64,000 nucleotides of DNA from Limnohabitans radicicola (GTDB lineage Bacteria > Pseudomonadota > Gammaproteobacteria > Burkholderiales > Burkholderiaceae_C). Position numbers and translations under genes: made by a program. Below, in pieces: positions 1 to 8,546 of this stretch. The stretch covers positions 186,001 through 250,000 of the forward strand of contig NZ_JACYFT010000002.1 of the NCBI RefSeq assembly GCF_014837235.1, read 5' to 3'. The notes under the pieces are model-generated. The model ran no database searches. It had not been told where the DNA came from and worked only from the letters and a program-made list of their open reading frames with translations. The stretch's first letter is position 1, and every line of letters begins with the position of its first letter.

Positions 1-40
1 AATGACCAATGCCCATGCCCGCGATTGTGCGGGAAACCAG

Positions 41-55
41 ATAACTGTTGGTTAT
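41..55. promoter_or_regulatory. LysR-type operator-like dyad
   Basis: A perfect inverted repeat, ATAAC-N5-GTTAT, has the size and spacing of a LysR-type regulator box. It lies just beyond the end of the molybdate-binding-like gene. A possible leftward start codon (CAT at 14-16) lies 24 bases away, so it could control a gene that runs off the left edge. The remaining bases of 1-68 show no other recognisable feature. Confidence 0.35.
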
Positions 56-68
56 ATGGGTATGGCGC

Positions 69-758
69 TCAGGCCGGAGTCATCCCGTGTTGACGCTTGA
101 GAGCGTCGCACGCGGGTGATTGCCAAAAAGCCAGCAGCGCACGCATGGCGTCTGGCTGGTTGCAGGTCGCGGCCACCGAACCCGAGAAGGTGGTGATGAT
201 CTCCACCTCGGGTGGCAGCCCGCCCACGATGGTGATGCCCGCCACACCCAGCATTTCGCTCAGTTGCTGAAAACCCAGCGCCACCTGGCCCTGGGCCACC
301 AGCGAGCCCACGGGCACGCCGGGTTTGGCTTGCACGATGCGTGGCGCGATTTCGTCAGCGATGCCCCAGGCCTCGAACTGTTTGGCCAGTTGCACGCCGC
401 TTGGGCCAGTCGAATAGCCCATCGTGGGCGCGGCCAGGATGGCGGCTTTGAGTGCGGCCTCGGTCGAGATGTCGGGCAGGGGTTGGCCCGCAGGCACGAC
501 CACCGCCACGCCTGAGCGCACCAGGTCGGCTCGGCTGCCCGCCAGCACATGGCCGCTGGCTGCCAGTTTGTCGATGGCGTCGCTGGCCAGCACCACGCCG
601 TCAAAAGCTTCACCCGCCTGCACGCGTTTGGCCGCGTCCACGCCGCCGACCGACTCGACCTCGATGTGTACGCCAGGGGCTTGCGCCTTGTACAGCGCCA
701 CCAGATCGGCCAGCAGCGGCTTGGTGGCCATGGAGGAAATCAGTCGGAGAGTGGTCAT
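69..758 (-). CDS. ModA-like substrate-binding protein
   Basis: The 229-residue product has the fold signature of type II periplasmic binding proteins of the molybdate ModA/sulfate class: an N-terminal strand followed by SSMATKPLL, a central [12 protein letters not shown] segment and a hinge near GYSTGPSG. The chosen start (ATG at 758) gives a protein beginning MTTLRLISS with no signal peptide; longer starts in the same frame add unconserved sequence and also lack one. ModA normally is secreted, so this copy is either cytoplasmic or belongs to the YlmF-like stand-alone group. It is divergent from tsaD and no ABC permease genes are adjacent. Ligand unknown; anion or small-molecule sensing is an inference. 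Confidence 0.7.
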   Translation of the reverse strand: MTTLRLISSMATKPLLADLVALYKAQAPGVHIEVESVGGVDAAKRVQAGEAFDGVVLASDAIDKLAASGHVLAGSRADLVRSGVAVVVPAGQPLPDISTEAALKAAILAAPTMGYSTGPSGVQLAKQFEAWGIADEIAPRIVQAKPGVPVGSLVAQGQVALGFQQLSEMLGVAGITIVGGLPPEVEIITTFSGSVAATCNQPDAMRALLAFWQSPACDALKRQHGMTPA

Positions 759-785
759 GGGTGTGGGCTTGGAATGAAGGACTGT

Positions 786-813
786 TGTGGGAGCGACGCC
801 CCCGTCGCTCCTG
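786..813. repeat. REP-like palindrome, copy 1
   Basis: The arms GGAGCGAC and GTCGCTCC flank a loop of six bases, preceded by TGTG. The same TGTGGGAGCG(A/G)CGCCCCCG(C/T)CGC pattern recurs at 1918-1945 on the other side of tsaD. This resembles the short extragenic palindromes common in beta- and gammaproteobacteria. Confidence 0.55.
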
Positions 814-869
814 CTGAGATTATGACCAAGCCCCCGCCTGCAGCCCATGGCCCGCTTAAACTAGCTGTT

Positions 870-1913
870 ATGCGAATTTTGGGCATTGAATCTTCCTGCG
901 ACGAGACGGGCGTGGCCTTGGTGGAGACCACGGGCGATGCGCTGCCGCGCCTGTTGTCGCATGCGCTCTACAGCCAGATCGAAATGCACCAGGCCTATGG
1001 CGGTGTGGTGCCCGAGCTGGCCAGCCGTGACCACATCCGCCGGGTTTTGCCGCTGACCCGCCAGGTCATGGCCGAGGCTGGCGCGCAATTGGTCGATATC
1101 GACGTGGTGGCCTACACCCGGGGCCCGGGCTTGGCTGGGGCGCTCTTGGTGGGCTCGGGCGTGGCCTGTGCGCTGGCGGCTTCACTGGGCAAGCCGGTGC
1201 TGGGCGTGCACCACCTCGAAGGCCATTTGCTCTCGCCGTTTTTGAGCGCCGACCCGCCCGAGTTCCCCTTCATCGCTTTGCTGGTGTCGGGTGGGCACAC
1301 CCAGCTGATGCGGGTGGACGGCGTGGGGCGCTATGAATTGCTGGGTGAGACGATCGATGACGCGGCTGGCGAAGCCTTTGACAAGTCGGCCAAGCTCATG
1401 GGTCTGCCTTATCCCGGTGGCCCGGGCTTGTCGCGCCTGGCCGAGCAGGGCGATCCGACTGCTTACAAGCTGCCGCGCCCACTGCTGTACAGCGGAGACT
1501 TTGATTTTTCGTTTGCGGGCCTCAAGACGGCCGTGCTGACCCAGACCAAAAAGATCGGGCCAGCAGCGCACACCGAAGGTGCGCCTGAGCGTGCCGATCT
1601 GGCCGCATCGACCCAGGCCGCCATTGTGGAAGTGCTCTTGAAGAAGTCGATGGCGGCGCTCAAGAGCAGTGGCCTCACGCGGCTGGTGGTGGCGGGTGGC
1701 GTGGGGGCCAACCGCGAACTGCGCAGGCAATTGAACGAGGCCTGCGCCAAGGCCCGCGTGCGTGTGCACTACCCCGAGCTGCACCTGTGCACCGACAACG
1801 GCGCCATGATCGCCATGGCTGCCGCCATGCGCTTGCAGTCGGGCGCGCAGGTGGCCGAAGCCCGCTACAGCTTCGACGTGAAGCCGCGCTGGCCTCTGCA
1901 CGAGTTGGTCTGA
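870..1913 (+). CDS. tsaD: tRNA threonylcarbamoyladenosine transferase TsaD
   Basis: TsaD transfers the threonylcarbamoyl group from threonylcarbamoyl-AMP to A37 of ANN-decoding tRNAs, working with TsaB and TsaE in the cytoplasm. The 347-residue protein starts [14 protein letters not shown], a hallmark of the family, and carries the metal-binding HHLEGH (residues 114-119), the SGGHT nucleotide motif and a late GGVGAN motif. The start at 870 was chosen because it gives exactly the family N-terminus; the frame stays open upstream only by chance. It stands alone between two REP-like palindromes and converges with ribD. Length is normal for the family. Confidence 0.97.
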   Translation: MRILGIESSCDETGVALVETTGDALPRLLSHALYSQIEMHQAYGGVVPELASRDHIRRVLPLTRQVMAEAGAQLVDIDVVAYTRGPGLAGALLVGSGVACALAASLGKPVLGVHHLEGHLLSPFLSADPPEFPFIALLVSGGHTQLMRVDGVGRYELLGETIDDAAGEAFDKSAKLMGLPYPGGPGLSRLAEQGDPTAYKLPRPLLYSGDFDFSFAGLKTAVLTQTKKIGPAAHTEGAPERADLAASTQAAIVEVLLKKSMAALKSSGLTRLVVAGGVGANRELRRQLNEACAKARVRVHYPELHLCTDNGAMIAMAAAMRLQSGAQVAEARYSFDVKPRWPLHELV

Positions 1914-1917
1914 AAAG

Positions 1918-1945
1918 TGTGGGAGCGGCGCCCCCGCCGCGACAG
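1918..1945. repeat. REP-like palindrome, copy 2
   Basis: The second copy of the palindromic unit seen at 786-813, with GCGGCG pairing with CGCCGC around a C-rich loop. It sits five bases after the tsaD stop codon, between convergent tsaD and ribD, where it could also act as a weak bidirectional transcription barrier. Confidence 0.5.
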
Positions 1946-1995
1946 ACCACTCGCCCACCGCCATTCATCGCCCCGAGGGCGGGGCCCCTGCGGAT

Positions 1996-3096
1996 TCAGT
2001 GCCTGAGCAAAAAGCGCACGTCCTGCCCGACACGGTCCACCGCGTGAAAGTGCAGCTTCAGTGCGTCGTCCAGTTGTGCGAGCGCGGGCAAGTTGGCCAT
2101 GCCCTGACCGGGGCCGAGCCACTGCGGGGCCATGTAAACCAGCCATTCGTCGACCAGCCCCTCACGCATGAAACTGCCGTTGAGCTTGAAGCCCGCCTCC
2201 ACATGCAGCTCGTTGACCTCGCGCCGGGCCAGGTCGCGCAGCAGTGCGGCCAGGTCGACTTTGTCGCCGGGTCCGGCACAGTCGATCACCTGCACACCGC
2301 GGGCCGTGAGTTCGGCGCGTTTTTCGGCATTTTCAGTGGTGGCGGTGTAAACCCAGATCTGGCGTGCCTGGTCACCGCTGCCCAGTGTGTCGAGCAGTTT
2401 GGCGCTGATGGGCAGGTCCAGGCGGCTGTCCACCACCACCAGGTGCGGCTGGCGGGGCGCATCCAGGCCGCGCACGGTCAATTGCGGGTCGTCTTCGAGC
2501 ACGGTGCCGATGCCGGTGAGGATGGCGCAAGCGCGGGCGCGCCAGGCGTGTCCGTCAGCGCGGGCCTCGGGGCCGGTGATCCACTGGCTTTGGCCATTGG
2601 CCAGCGCCGTTTGCCCATCAACTGATGCGGCGATCTTCATGCGCACCCAGGGCAGCCCCCGCTCCATGCGGCTGAAAAATCCAATGTTGAGTTCGCGCGC
2701 CTCGGCGGCCAGCGGGTCGCCTGTGGGCAGCACCTGCACCTGTGCGCCTGCGGCCTGCAGGCGTGCCAGACCTTGACCGGCCACCTGGGGGTTGGGGTCG
2801 GACATGGCCACCACCACCCGGCCTATGCCTGCAGCGGCGAGCGCGTCGCAGCAGGGGCCTGTGCGGCCCTGGTGTGCGCAGGGCTCGAGCGTGACCCAGG
2901 CGGTGGCGCCGTGCACGGCATGGCCACGCGCCGCCGCATCGCGCAGCGCCATGATTTCGGCGTGTGCGCCGCCAGCACGCTGGGTGTGGCCTTCGCCAAG
3001 CACCGTGCCGTCGGGTGCGGTGATGACGCAGCCCACACGCGGGTTGGGCGAGGTCAGCCACAGGGCCTGTCGGGCCAGCGCCAGGGCGCGTTGCAT
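1996..3096 (-). CDS. ribD: Riboflavin biosynthesis deaminase/reductase RibD
   Basis: RibD deaminates the pyrimidine intermediate made from GTP and then reduces its ribose side chain, two steps of riboflavin synthesis. The 366-residue protein has an N-terminal zinc deaminase domain (HAE at residues 45-47; PC and PCC cysteines near 72-83) and a C-terminal NADPH-dependent reductase domain from about residue 150. The ATG at 3096 gives the expected family start (MQRALALARQALW); an in-frame GTG at 3120 would add eight residues. It lies 95 bases downstream of the pilin operon in the same direction, and no rib partner genes are adjacent. Confidence 0.95.
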   Translation of the reverse strand: MQRALALARQALWLTSPNPRVGCVITAPDGTVLGEGHTQRAGGAHAEIMALRDAAARGHAVHGATAWVTLEPCAHQGRTGPCCDALAAAGIGRVVVAMSDPNPQVAGQGLARLQAAGAQVQVLPTGDPLAAEARELNIGFFSRMERGLPWVRMKIAASVDGQTALANGQSQWITGPEARADGHAWRARACAILTGIGTVLEDDPQLTVRGLDAPRQPHLVVVDSRLDLPISAKLLDTLGSGDQARQIWVYTATTENAEKRAELTARGVQVIDCAGPGDKVDLAALLRDLARREVNELHVEAGFKLNGSFMREGLVDEWLVYMAPQWLGPGQGMANLPALAQLDDALKLHFHAVDRVGQDVRFLLRH

Positions 3097-3191
3097 CGGT
3101 GAAAGTGTGGTCGTGGGCACGGCGGTCAGCGGGTCATGTTTCTTGGGGGTTGAGGATACGCGAACTCGCGAGCATCGCCCTGCCGAAAGCT

Positions 3192-3587
3192 TCAGCGCCC
3201 GACCCAGCCGGGCAGTGGCGACGCACTGCTGTGCCACACCAGGCTGGACTGGCCTGCGCTGCTGGCCTCTGCCCAAGGGGTGACCGAGGCCCATTGCACC
3301 GTGACCTGGATGTCCTGCAGGCCATTGCCGCGCGGCGTCGTGCGGGCTTGGCGGGTGTAACGCACGCCTTGAACCTGCACGTTGTCTTGGCTGGGACAGG
3401 CTGCGCCAGAAATGGCGCAGTCCATGGCTTCCTGCGCAAGCAGCTGGGCCACGCCGCGCTGTCGGGTATCGGTGGCGGTCTGCATGGTGCGGAGCGTGAG
3501 CTGTGTGGCACCCAAGAGGCCAATGCCCAGCACGGCCGAGGCCACCAGGGCTTCGATCAGGGCCATGCCTTGCTGTGCGTGTTTCAT
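3192..3587 (-). CDS. pilV: Type IV pilus minor pilin PilV-like
   Basis: A 131-residue prepilin with a type III (class-a) leader: MKHAQQG followed by the processed N-terminus MALIEALVASAVLGIG. The glutamate at mature position 5 needed for pilin docking is present. Minor pilins PilV, PilW, PilX and PilE help start pilus assembly at the inner membrane. The ATG at 3587 overlaps the end of the upstream PilX-like gene by four bases (ATGA), showing translational coupling. It is the last gene of the four-gene pilin cluster. The family assignment rests mainly on the leader and gene order because the C-terminal part diverges quickly. Confidence 0.75.
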   Translation of the reverse strand: MKHAQQGMALIEALVASAVLGIGLLGATQLTLRTMQTATDTRQRGVAQLLAQEAMDCAISGAACPSQDNVQVQGVRYTRQARTTPRGNGLQDIQVTVQWASVTPWAEASSAGQSSLVWHSSASPLPGWVGR

Positions 3588-4807
3588 CGTGAGCCTTCGC
3601 TCCAGCTGCCGTTGACGCGTTGCACGCGGCTGGCGTCGATGCCGTCTGGCCAGTCGAGGATGTAGGCGTTGCGCCCGTAGGGTCTGGCCCACAGCGTGCC
3701 CGTGCGCCACTCGGGCAGGCCGGACTCGACCACCAGCTGGCCTTCGATCCAGCCGCCTTGCCAGCCGCGCATTTTTTCGTCATCGCAGCCCGCATCGAGC
3801 ACCACGCTGCCGTGGATGTGCACGCCCGGTGCGATGCGCGGGCAACGCAGCGCGCAGGCTTGGCTGGAGAACACCAGCAGCGCTGGGGTGTCGGGCGTGC
3901 CCACGCTTTGGCCCCAGTCGGCGGGGCTGTTAATCCAGTAAATGCTTCGGGGCGGTGTGCTCAGCGCGTGCAGGCCGTTGCGCTCTTGTACGGCAGACCA
4001 GGCCTGCAATTGCTCGGCCGTGATGTCGCCCAACACACTGCGCCAGGCGGCCCTGTTGCAGGGGCTGCGGGGCACAGCGCTGCTGGGGCCGCTGCGGGTG
4101 CCGCCGCCGGGCAGGCTGGCGCTGGACAGGGCCATGCAGGCGGTTTTTTCGGCGCTGGAGATGCTGCCGTTGCGGTTGGTGTCGATCACAAAGTGCGTCT
4201 GTACTGCCGGGGCACTGGCGGTGCCGCTGCAGGGCTGACCGCTCTTGCTGAGCGGGCACACGCGCAGGCTGGCCCCGGTGGCCTCGCTCACGCAGCCGTT
4301 GAGCACCAGCGCGGCTTGCGGTGCGTCGCTGGGGGCGGGCGCGAGCACAGGCAAAAACACGCTCTCGCGCACCAGGCCTCGGCTGTTTTGTCCAGCCCAA
4401 TGGCTTTGCGCGTGCAGCGTCAGCACATGCGGTGCCATGACCAGGTCGCGCACAGCCGTGACGCTGGCCTGCGCTTGGGGCAAGGCGGGGTGTGGCGGCA
4501 CGCTCAAGGCCGCGCACTGCCACTGCGGGCCTTTGACCCCGGCAGGGCAGGGGGCTGGGGTGGTAAGCAGGGCGGTGAGGGGCGCGCTGCGGCTGGCGAT
4601 GTCTGCCTGCGCCGAGGCCAAAGCCGCTTCGGCCAGCAAGCGCGCCTGGCTGGCGCGTGCGTGGTTTTGCCCGGCCAGTTGGTCCATCAGCACACTGCGG
4701 CTGCTGTAAAAGCCCGCCAGTGCCGCCAGCACGACCAGTGCGATGGCGACCAGCAAAGTGATGGCGCCATGCTGCGCGTCCGTGGTTTGGGGGCATGAGT
4801 GGTTCAT
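3584..4807 (-). CDS. pilX: Type IV pilus assembly protein PilX-like
   Basis: A 407-residue protein with a short basic or polar leader, a glycine cleavage site and a hydrophobic helix (AITLLVAIALVVLAALAG). As in known PilX proteins, the position 5 glutamate is not kept (leucine here). The long C-terminal domain includes a DTNRNGSISS segment that looks like an EF-hand-type calcium loop near the middle of the protein. The ATG at 4807 overlaps the PilW-like stop by four bases. PilX is a minor pilin of the pilus initiation complex, exposed to the periplasm. The length is well above that of typical PilX (about 150-200 residues), so the identity as PilX is by position and leader. Confidence 0.65.
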   Translation of the reverse strand: MNHSCPQTTDAQHGAITLLVAIALVVLAALAGFYSSRSVLMDQLAGQNHARASQARLLAEAALASAQADIASRSAPLTALLTTPAPCPAGVKGPQWQCAALSVPPHPALPQAQASVTAVRDLVMAPHVLTLHAQSHWAGQNSRGLVRESVFLPVLAPAPSDAPQAALVLNGCVSEATGASLRVCPLSKSGQPCSGTASAPAVQTHFVIDTNRNGSISSAEKTACMALSSASLPGGGTRSGPSSAVPRSPCNRAAWRSVLGDITAEQLQAWSAVQERNGLHALSTPPRSIYWINSPADWGQSVGTPDTPALLVFSSQACALRCPRIAPGVHIHGSVVLDAGCDDEKMRGWQGGWIEGQLVVESGLPEWRTGTLWARPYGRNAYILDWPDGIDASRVQRVNGSWSEGSR

Positions 4808-5427
4808 GGGCAGTACAGCGCCTGGGCGCTGGCGGGCATGTCGTTGCGCAGGTGCACGGTCTGCGACAGGCTGATGGGCTGGGTGGTGTCGCCCGGCCAC
4901 TGACCCGTCAGCGTGACGCGCACAGTGCGGTGCAACCAGCCCTGGCGCAGCTCGCATTGCAGTTGCCAGCTGAGCGCGGTGATCTCCAGGCTGCTGCGGT
5001 CGGTGAGGGCCAGCCAGTTGCCCGAGCCGCTGCACGATCGGCGGGCCATCAACACCTTGTCGCTGAGCCGAAAACCTATGCACTCGTCATCGTCCTGCCT
5101 GCCGTTGTGGTTGCGGTCGTGGCTGAAGTCGATCCAATCGCCTTCGATGCTGAAGTCTTCGAAGCCATCGCAAAAGCTGTCGTCGCACGCGCTGGGCGAG
5201 CGGGTTTGCCAGGCCTGGGCCGAGTATTGGGCCTGGCGCAGTTCCCGGCTCATCCAGTCCATGGCCGTGCGCAGGTCGTGCTGCAGGTGACTGGCTTGGA
5301 GGTTCAGGCGGTGTCCGCGCAGGTGCTGCGCCAGCATTTGCGTGCCTGCGGCCAGCACGATCAGCCCCACGGCCAAACCGACCAGCAGGCCGATCAGGGT
5401 TTCACCGCGTTCGTGGGGGTGGTGCAT
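4804..5427 (-). CDS. pilW: Type IV pilus minor pilin PilW-like
   Basis: A 207-residue prepilin-like protein: MHHPHERG leader, then ETLIGLLVGLAVGLIVLAAG as the hydrophobic helix. The residue at mature position 5 is glycine instead of the usual glutamate, which is odd because PilW normally keeps it. A DHDRNHNGRQDDDE stretch late in the protein looks like an acidic calcium-binding loop. It lies 31 bases after the PilE-like gene and overlaps the next gene by four bases. The role in pilus priming is inferred from position. Confidence 0.7.
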   Translation of the reverse strand: MHHPHERGETLIGLLVGLAVGLIVLAAGTQMLAQHLRGHRLNLQASHLQHDLRTAMDWMSRELRQAQYSAQAWQTRSPSACDDSFCDGFEDFSIEGDWIDFSHDRNHNGRQDDDECIGFRLSDKVLMARRSCSGSGNWLALTDRSSLEITALSWQLQCELRQGWLHRTVRVTLTGQWPGDTTQPISLSQTVHLRNDMPASAQALYCP

Positions 5428-5458
5428 GAGGTCACAGCCCTTGGGGTGGTGCGTGTCA

Positions 5459-5920
5459 TCACTGCCGCCAGCAGTGCTGCGGGTCGCTGCCCGTGTGCTC
5501 GCCTGCGCTGAGTGTGGCGGTGGCGCTACCCCGCCAGGTCAACCGCAGGGGGCTGCAGTCGCGGTCGGCCGCCTGGGCGCCGAGGGGCAGGGCTTCGAGT
5601 GTGTAGCCCTCAGCGTCGGCTTGAGGGATGCTGATCCGGTACTGGCCGCGTGGCGAGAGGTCGCTGCCCCAGCCCAGGGCCGCGAGTGAATCGGCGTAGG
5701 TGTCGTGCTGGCTGCGCCAGCGCGCCTGGTCCATCTGCAGTTGCTGCAAAGCCAGCTGGCCGTCGCTGCGCCGTGCCTGGCGCTGTTGCGCCTGGTAGGC
5801 GGGCAGTGCGAGGGCGGCGAGGGTTCCCATCAGCGCCAGGCTGATGAGCAGCTCGGTCAGTGTCCAACCATTTTCGCGCGAGGGCGATGCCCCGCCGTGG
5901 CGATGTTCAGGCTTGTGCAT
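5459..5920 (-). CDS. pilE: Type IV pilin PilE-like
   Basis: First gene of the minor-pilin cluster, 153 residues. The leader ends NG and the mature protein begins WTLTELLISLALMG, with the position 5 glutamate present and a strong hydrophobic helix. The C-terminus has a cysteine pair (near DCSPLR and QHCWRQ) typical of the pilin D-loop. The ATG at 5920 was chosen over upstream starts because a strong ribosome binding site (GGGAGGAG) sits just before it and the leader then has normal size. The gene is divergent from the fimT-like gene with a 125-base intergenic region between them. Confidence 0.8.
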   Translation of the reverse strand: MHKPEHRHGGASPSRENGWTLTELLISLALMGTLAALALPAYQAQQRQARRSDGQLALQQLQMDQARWRSQHDTYADSLAALGWGSDLSPRGQYRISIPQADAEGYTLEALPLGAQAADRDCSPLRLTWRGSATATLSAGEHTGSDPQHCWRQ

Positions 5921-6045
5921 GCCTGTCTCCTCCCTGATCCTTTTTGAGGCCATTGTGGCCATCTGGGCAGCGCTTGTACAGGCCCTCAAAAGAACTTGGC
6001 AGCATTGATCGCCTGGATTAGGCTGTGGCGCTCAGGGAGACAAAA

Positions 6046-6594
6046 ATGAACGGCAAAAAACCGAAGGCGGCGGGCTTCACCTTGCTGGAGGCGCTGGTGG
6101 TCATGGCCTTGCTGGGGCTGATGGTGTCACTGGCGGCGCCTGCCATGTCGGCGCTGCGCCAGCAGCACCAATTGCAAGCCCAGGCCGAGGGCTTGTTGGA
6201 CAGCCTGGTGCTGGCGCGCAGCGAAGCCTTGCGCCGCCAGATGCGGGTGAGCTTGTGCGCCCGCGCCAGTGACACCGCATGTCACGCCAGCGGTGATTGG
6301 CAGCTGGGCTGGCTTGTGTTTGCCGACGCCAACGACAACGCACAGTTGGATGCCGGTGACATGCTGATGGAGGTGCATGCTGCTGTGCCCGAAGCCATGC
6401 AGTTGACCGTGACCAACACGGTCAAGGCTTATTTCTCTTACGGCCCTGAGGGGCGCAGCGCCACGCTCAACGGCGCGTTCATGGCGGCGACCTGGCGCTT
6501 TTGCAAGCCGGGCTTGGAATCAGGCTGGCAGGTGGTGAGCAATGCCCTGGGCAGGCCCAGGTTGGAGAAGGTCAGCGCGCCCAGTTGCGGCTGA
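6046..6594 (+). CDS. fimT: FimT/GspH-type pseudopilin
   Basis: A 182-residue prepilin: leader MNGKKPKAAG, then FTLLEALVVMALLGLMVSL with the position 5 glutamate. The C-terminal half matches the GspH/FimT pattern (RSEALRRQMRVSLCARA, then a WQLGWLVFADAN segment). The ATG at 6046 is preceded by CAGGGAGAC at proper distance; an upstream GTG at 6025 is less likely. It is divergent from the pilE-pilW-pilX-pilV genes, so both sides of the pilin locus may share a control region. Confidence 0.85.
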   Translation: MNGKKPKAAGFTLLEALVVMALLGLMVSLAAPAMSALRQQHQLQAQAEGLLDSLVLARSEALRRQMRVSLCARASDTACHASGDWQLGWLVFADANDNAQLDAGDMLMEVHAAVPEAMQLTVTNTVKAYFSYGPEGRSATLNGAFMAATWRFCKPGLESGWQVVSNALGRPRLEKVSAPSCG

Positions 6595-6599
6595 CGTTT

Positions 6600-7046
6600 T
6601 CAGCGGACTTCGTCCACCAGGGTCTTGAAGTCGTCGATGTCTTCGAAGCTGCGGTACACGCTGGCAAAGCGCACATAGGCCACTTTGTCGAGCTTTTTGA
6701 GCTCGCGCATGACCAACTCGCCAATGCGGTTGGAGGCGACTTCCCGGCTGGGCAGGGCCAGCAGTTTTTCTTCGATGCGCTCGATCGCGCCATCCACCTG
6801 CTCGGTGCTCACAGGCCGTTTACGCAGGGCCAGGTTCAGGCTGGCGCGGAGTTTGTCGCGCTGGTATTCGATGCGTCGGCCGTCTTTTTTGACGATGGCC
6901 GGAAAGCTCACTTCGGGTTTTTCGTAGGTGGTGAAGCGTTTTTCACAAGCGCCGCACTGGCGGCGGCGCCGGATGAAGCCCCCGTCTTCGGCCAGCCGAG
7001 TCTCCACCACTTGGGTGTCGAGGTGACCGCAGAAGGGGCATTTCAT
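6600..7046 (-). CDS. nrdR: Transcriptional repressor NrdR
   Basis: NrdR binds (d)ATP and represses ribonucleotide reductase genes at NrdR boxes. The 148-residue protein is of normal size, with an N-terminal zinc ribbon (cysteines 3, 6, 31 and 34) and an ATP-cone from about residue 49 to 139. It is 10 bases downstream of glyA in the same direction, a common Burkholderiales arrangement, and probably co-transcribed with it. The ribonucleotide reductase genes are outside this window. Confidence 0.96.
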   Translation of the reverse strand: MKCPFCGHLDTQVVETRLAEDGGFIRRRRQCGACEKRFTTYEKPEVSFPAIVKKDGRRIEYQRDKLRASLNLALRKRPVSTEQVDGAIERIEEKLLALPSREVASNRIGELVMRELKKLDKVAYVRFASVYRSFEDIDDFKTLVDEVR

Positions 7047-7056
7047 GGCTCAGGCC

Positions 7057-8301
7057 TTATTTGTAAACCGGGAAACGTGCGGTCAGGGCGTTGACCTTGG
7101 CACGCACGGCGGCGATGTTGGCTTCGTCCTTGGGGTTGTCCAGCACGTCGGCGATCAGGTTGGCCGTGATGCGGGCTTCCTCGTCCTTGAACCCACGGGT
7201 GGTCATGGCGGGGGTGCCGACGCGGATGCCACTGGTCACGAACGGTTTTTCGGGGTCGTTCGGGATCGCGTTTTTGTTGATCGTCATGTGGGCAGCGCCC
7301 AAAGCGGCTTCGGCTTCCTTGCCGGTGATGCCTTTGGCCCTCAGGTCCACCAGCATGACGTGGCTCTGGGTGCCGCCGCTCACGATGCGCAGGCCGCGCT
7401 GGGTCAGTGTCTCAGCGATGATCTGTGCGTTTTTGATCACCTGGGCCTGGTAGGCCTTGAACTCGGGCTGCAGCGCTTCCTTGAAGGCCACGGCCTTGGC
7501 GGCGATGACGTGCATCAGCGGGCCGCCTTGCAGGCCGGGGAAGATGGCGCTGTTGATGGCTTTCTCGTGCTCGGCCTTCATCAGGATGATGCCGCCGCGT
7601 GGGCCGCGCAGGCTCTTGTGGGTGGTCGAGGTCACAACGTCCGCATGCGGCACAGGGTTGGGGTAGACGCCAGCGGCGATCAGACCGGCATAGTGGGCCA
7701 TGTCGACCATGAAGATCGCGCCGACTTCTTTGGCGACTTTGGCAAAGCGCGCCCAGTCGATGTGCAGCGAGTAGGCCGAAGCGCCAGCCACGATCAGCTT
7801 GGGCTTGTGCTCGCGGGCCTTGGCTTCCATCGCGTCGTAGTCGATGGCTTCGTTCTTGTCGAGGCCGTAACTCACGACGTTGAACCACTTGCCCGACATG
7901 TTCAGCGGCATGCCGTGGGTCAGGTGACCGCCTTCGGCCAGGCTCATGCCCATGATGGTGTCGCCGGGCTTCAAAAAGGCCAGGAACACGGCCTCGTTGG
8001 CCGATGCACCGCAATGCGGCTGCACGTTGGCGCAGTCGGCACCAAAGATCTGCTTGATGCGGTCAATGGCCAGTTGTTCGGCCACGTCGACGAATTCACA
8101 ACCGCCGTAGTAGCGCTTGCCAGGGTAGCCTTCGGCGTATTTGTTGGTGAGCTGCGAGCCTTGCGCGGCCATGACGGCGGGCGAGGCGTAGTTTTCGCTG
8201 GCGATCAGTTCGATGTGGTGTTCCTGACGCGCGTTTTCGGCCTGGATGGCGGCAAAAATTTCGGGGTCGGCTTGTTCAATCAGAATGTTGCGGTCGTACA
8301 T
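7057..8301 (-). CDS. glyA: Serine hydroxymethyltransferase
   Basis: GlyA interconverts serine and glycine with tetrahydrofolate, the main source of one-carbon units. The 414-residue protein is full length, begins [16 protein letters not shown], and carries the PLP-lysine motif TTHKSLRGP and the GGHLTHG motif. The ribosome binding site GAAGGA lies eight bases before the ATG. A long leader (8302-8513) holds a predicted ZTP riboswitch, so synthesis should rise when folate one-carbon supply is short and ZMP/ZTP accumulates. nrdR follows closely. Confidence 0.98.
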   Translation of the reverse strand: MYDRNILIEQADPEIFAAIQAENARQEHHIELIASENYASPAVMAAQGSQLTNKYAEGYPGKRYYGGCEFVDVAEQLAIDRIKQIFGADCANVQPHCGASANEAVFLAFLKPGDTIMGMSLAEGGHLTHGMPLNMSGKWFNVVSYGLDKNEAIDYDAMEAKAREHKPKLIVAGASAYSLHIDWARFAKVAKEVGAIFMVDMAHYAGLIAAGVYPNPVPHADVVTSTTHKSLRGPRGGIILMKAEHEKAINSAIFPGLQGGPLMHVIAAKAVAFKEALQPEFKAYQAQVIKNAQIIAETLTQRGLRIVSGGTQSHVMLVDLRAKGITGKEAEAALGAAHMTINKNAIPNDPEKPFVTSGIRVGTPAMTTRGFKDEEARITANLIADVLDNPKDEANIAAVRAKVNALTARFPVYK

Positions 8302-8357
8302 GGCAGTCCTTCAAAAGAGATGGAACCTTGGCTCAAACAGGGGTGTTGTTGACAAGG

Positions 8358-8507
8358 GCTGCCCAGGCGAACGGCTGATACCCGTTGCGGACCTGAGGTC
8401 CGGTCAAGGTGATGCGCTTCCCAGTGGTTGTTGGCGGGGGTCCGCCGGGCTCCACGTCAGAGGCCCGGTCAAGGTCTGAGCCGGTCTCCTATCGCCAGTT
8501 GCGCAAC
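8358..8507 (-). promoter_or_regulatory. ZTP (pfl) riboswitch upstream of glyA
   Basis: Read on the minus strand, the leader contains the two conserved halves of the ZTP aptamer: a P1 stem formed by UGCGC (8501-8505) and GCGCA (8413-8417), directly followed by ACUGGCGA on the 5' side and preceded by ACCACUGGGAA on the 3' side, then the separate second domain ending GCCGUUCGCCUGGGC (down to 8361). A long variable linker containing a GGCGG/CCGCC hairpin sits inside. glyA is a known target of this class. A possible -10 box (TACACT, 8514-8519) would start transcription right at the aptamer. Recognition is by motif; no covariance search was run. Confidence 0.8.
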
Positions 8508-8546
8508 CCCCTTAGTGTAGCCGACCCGCCCCATTGGGCCGATGGA

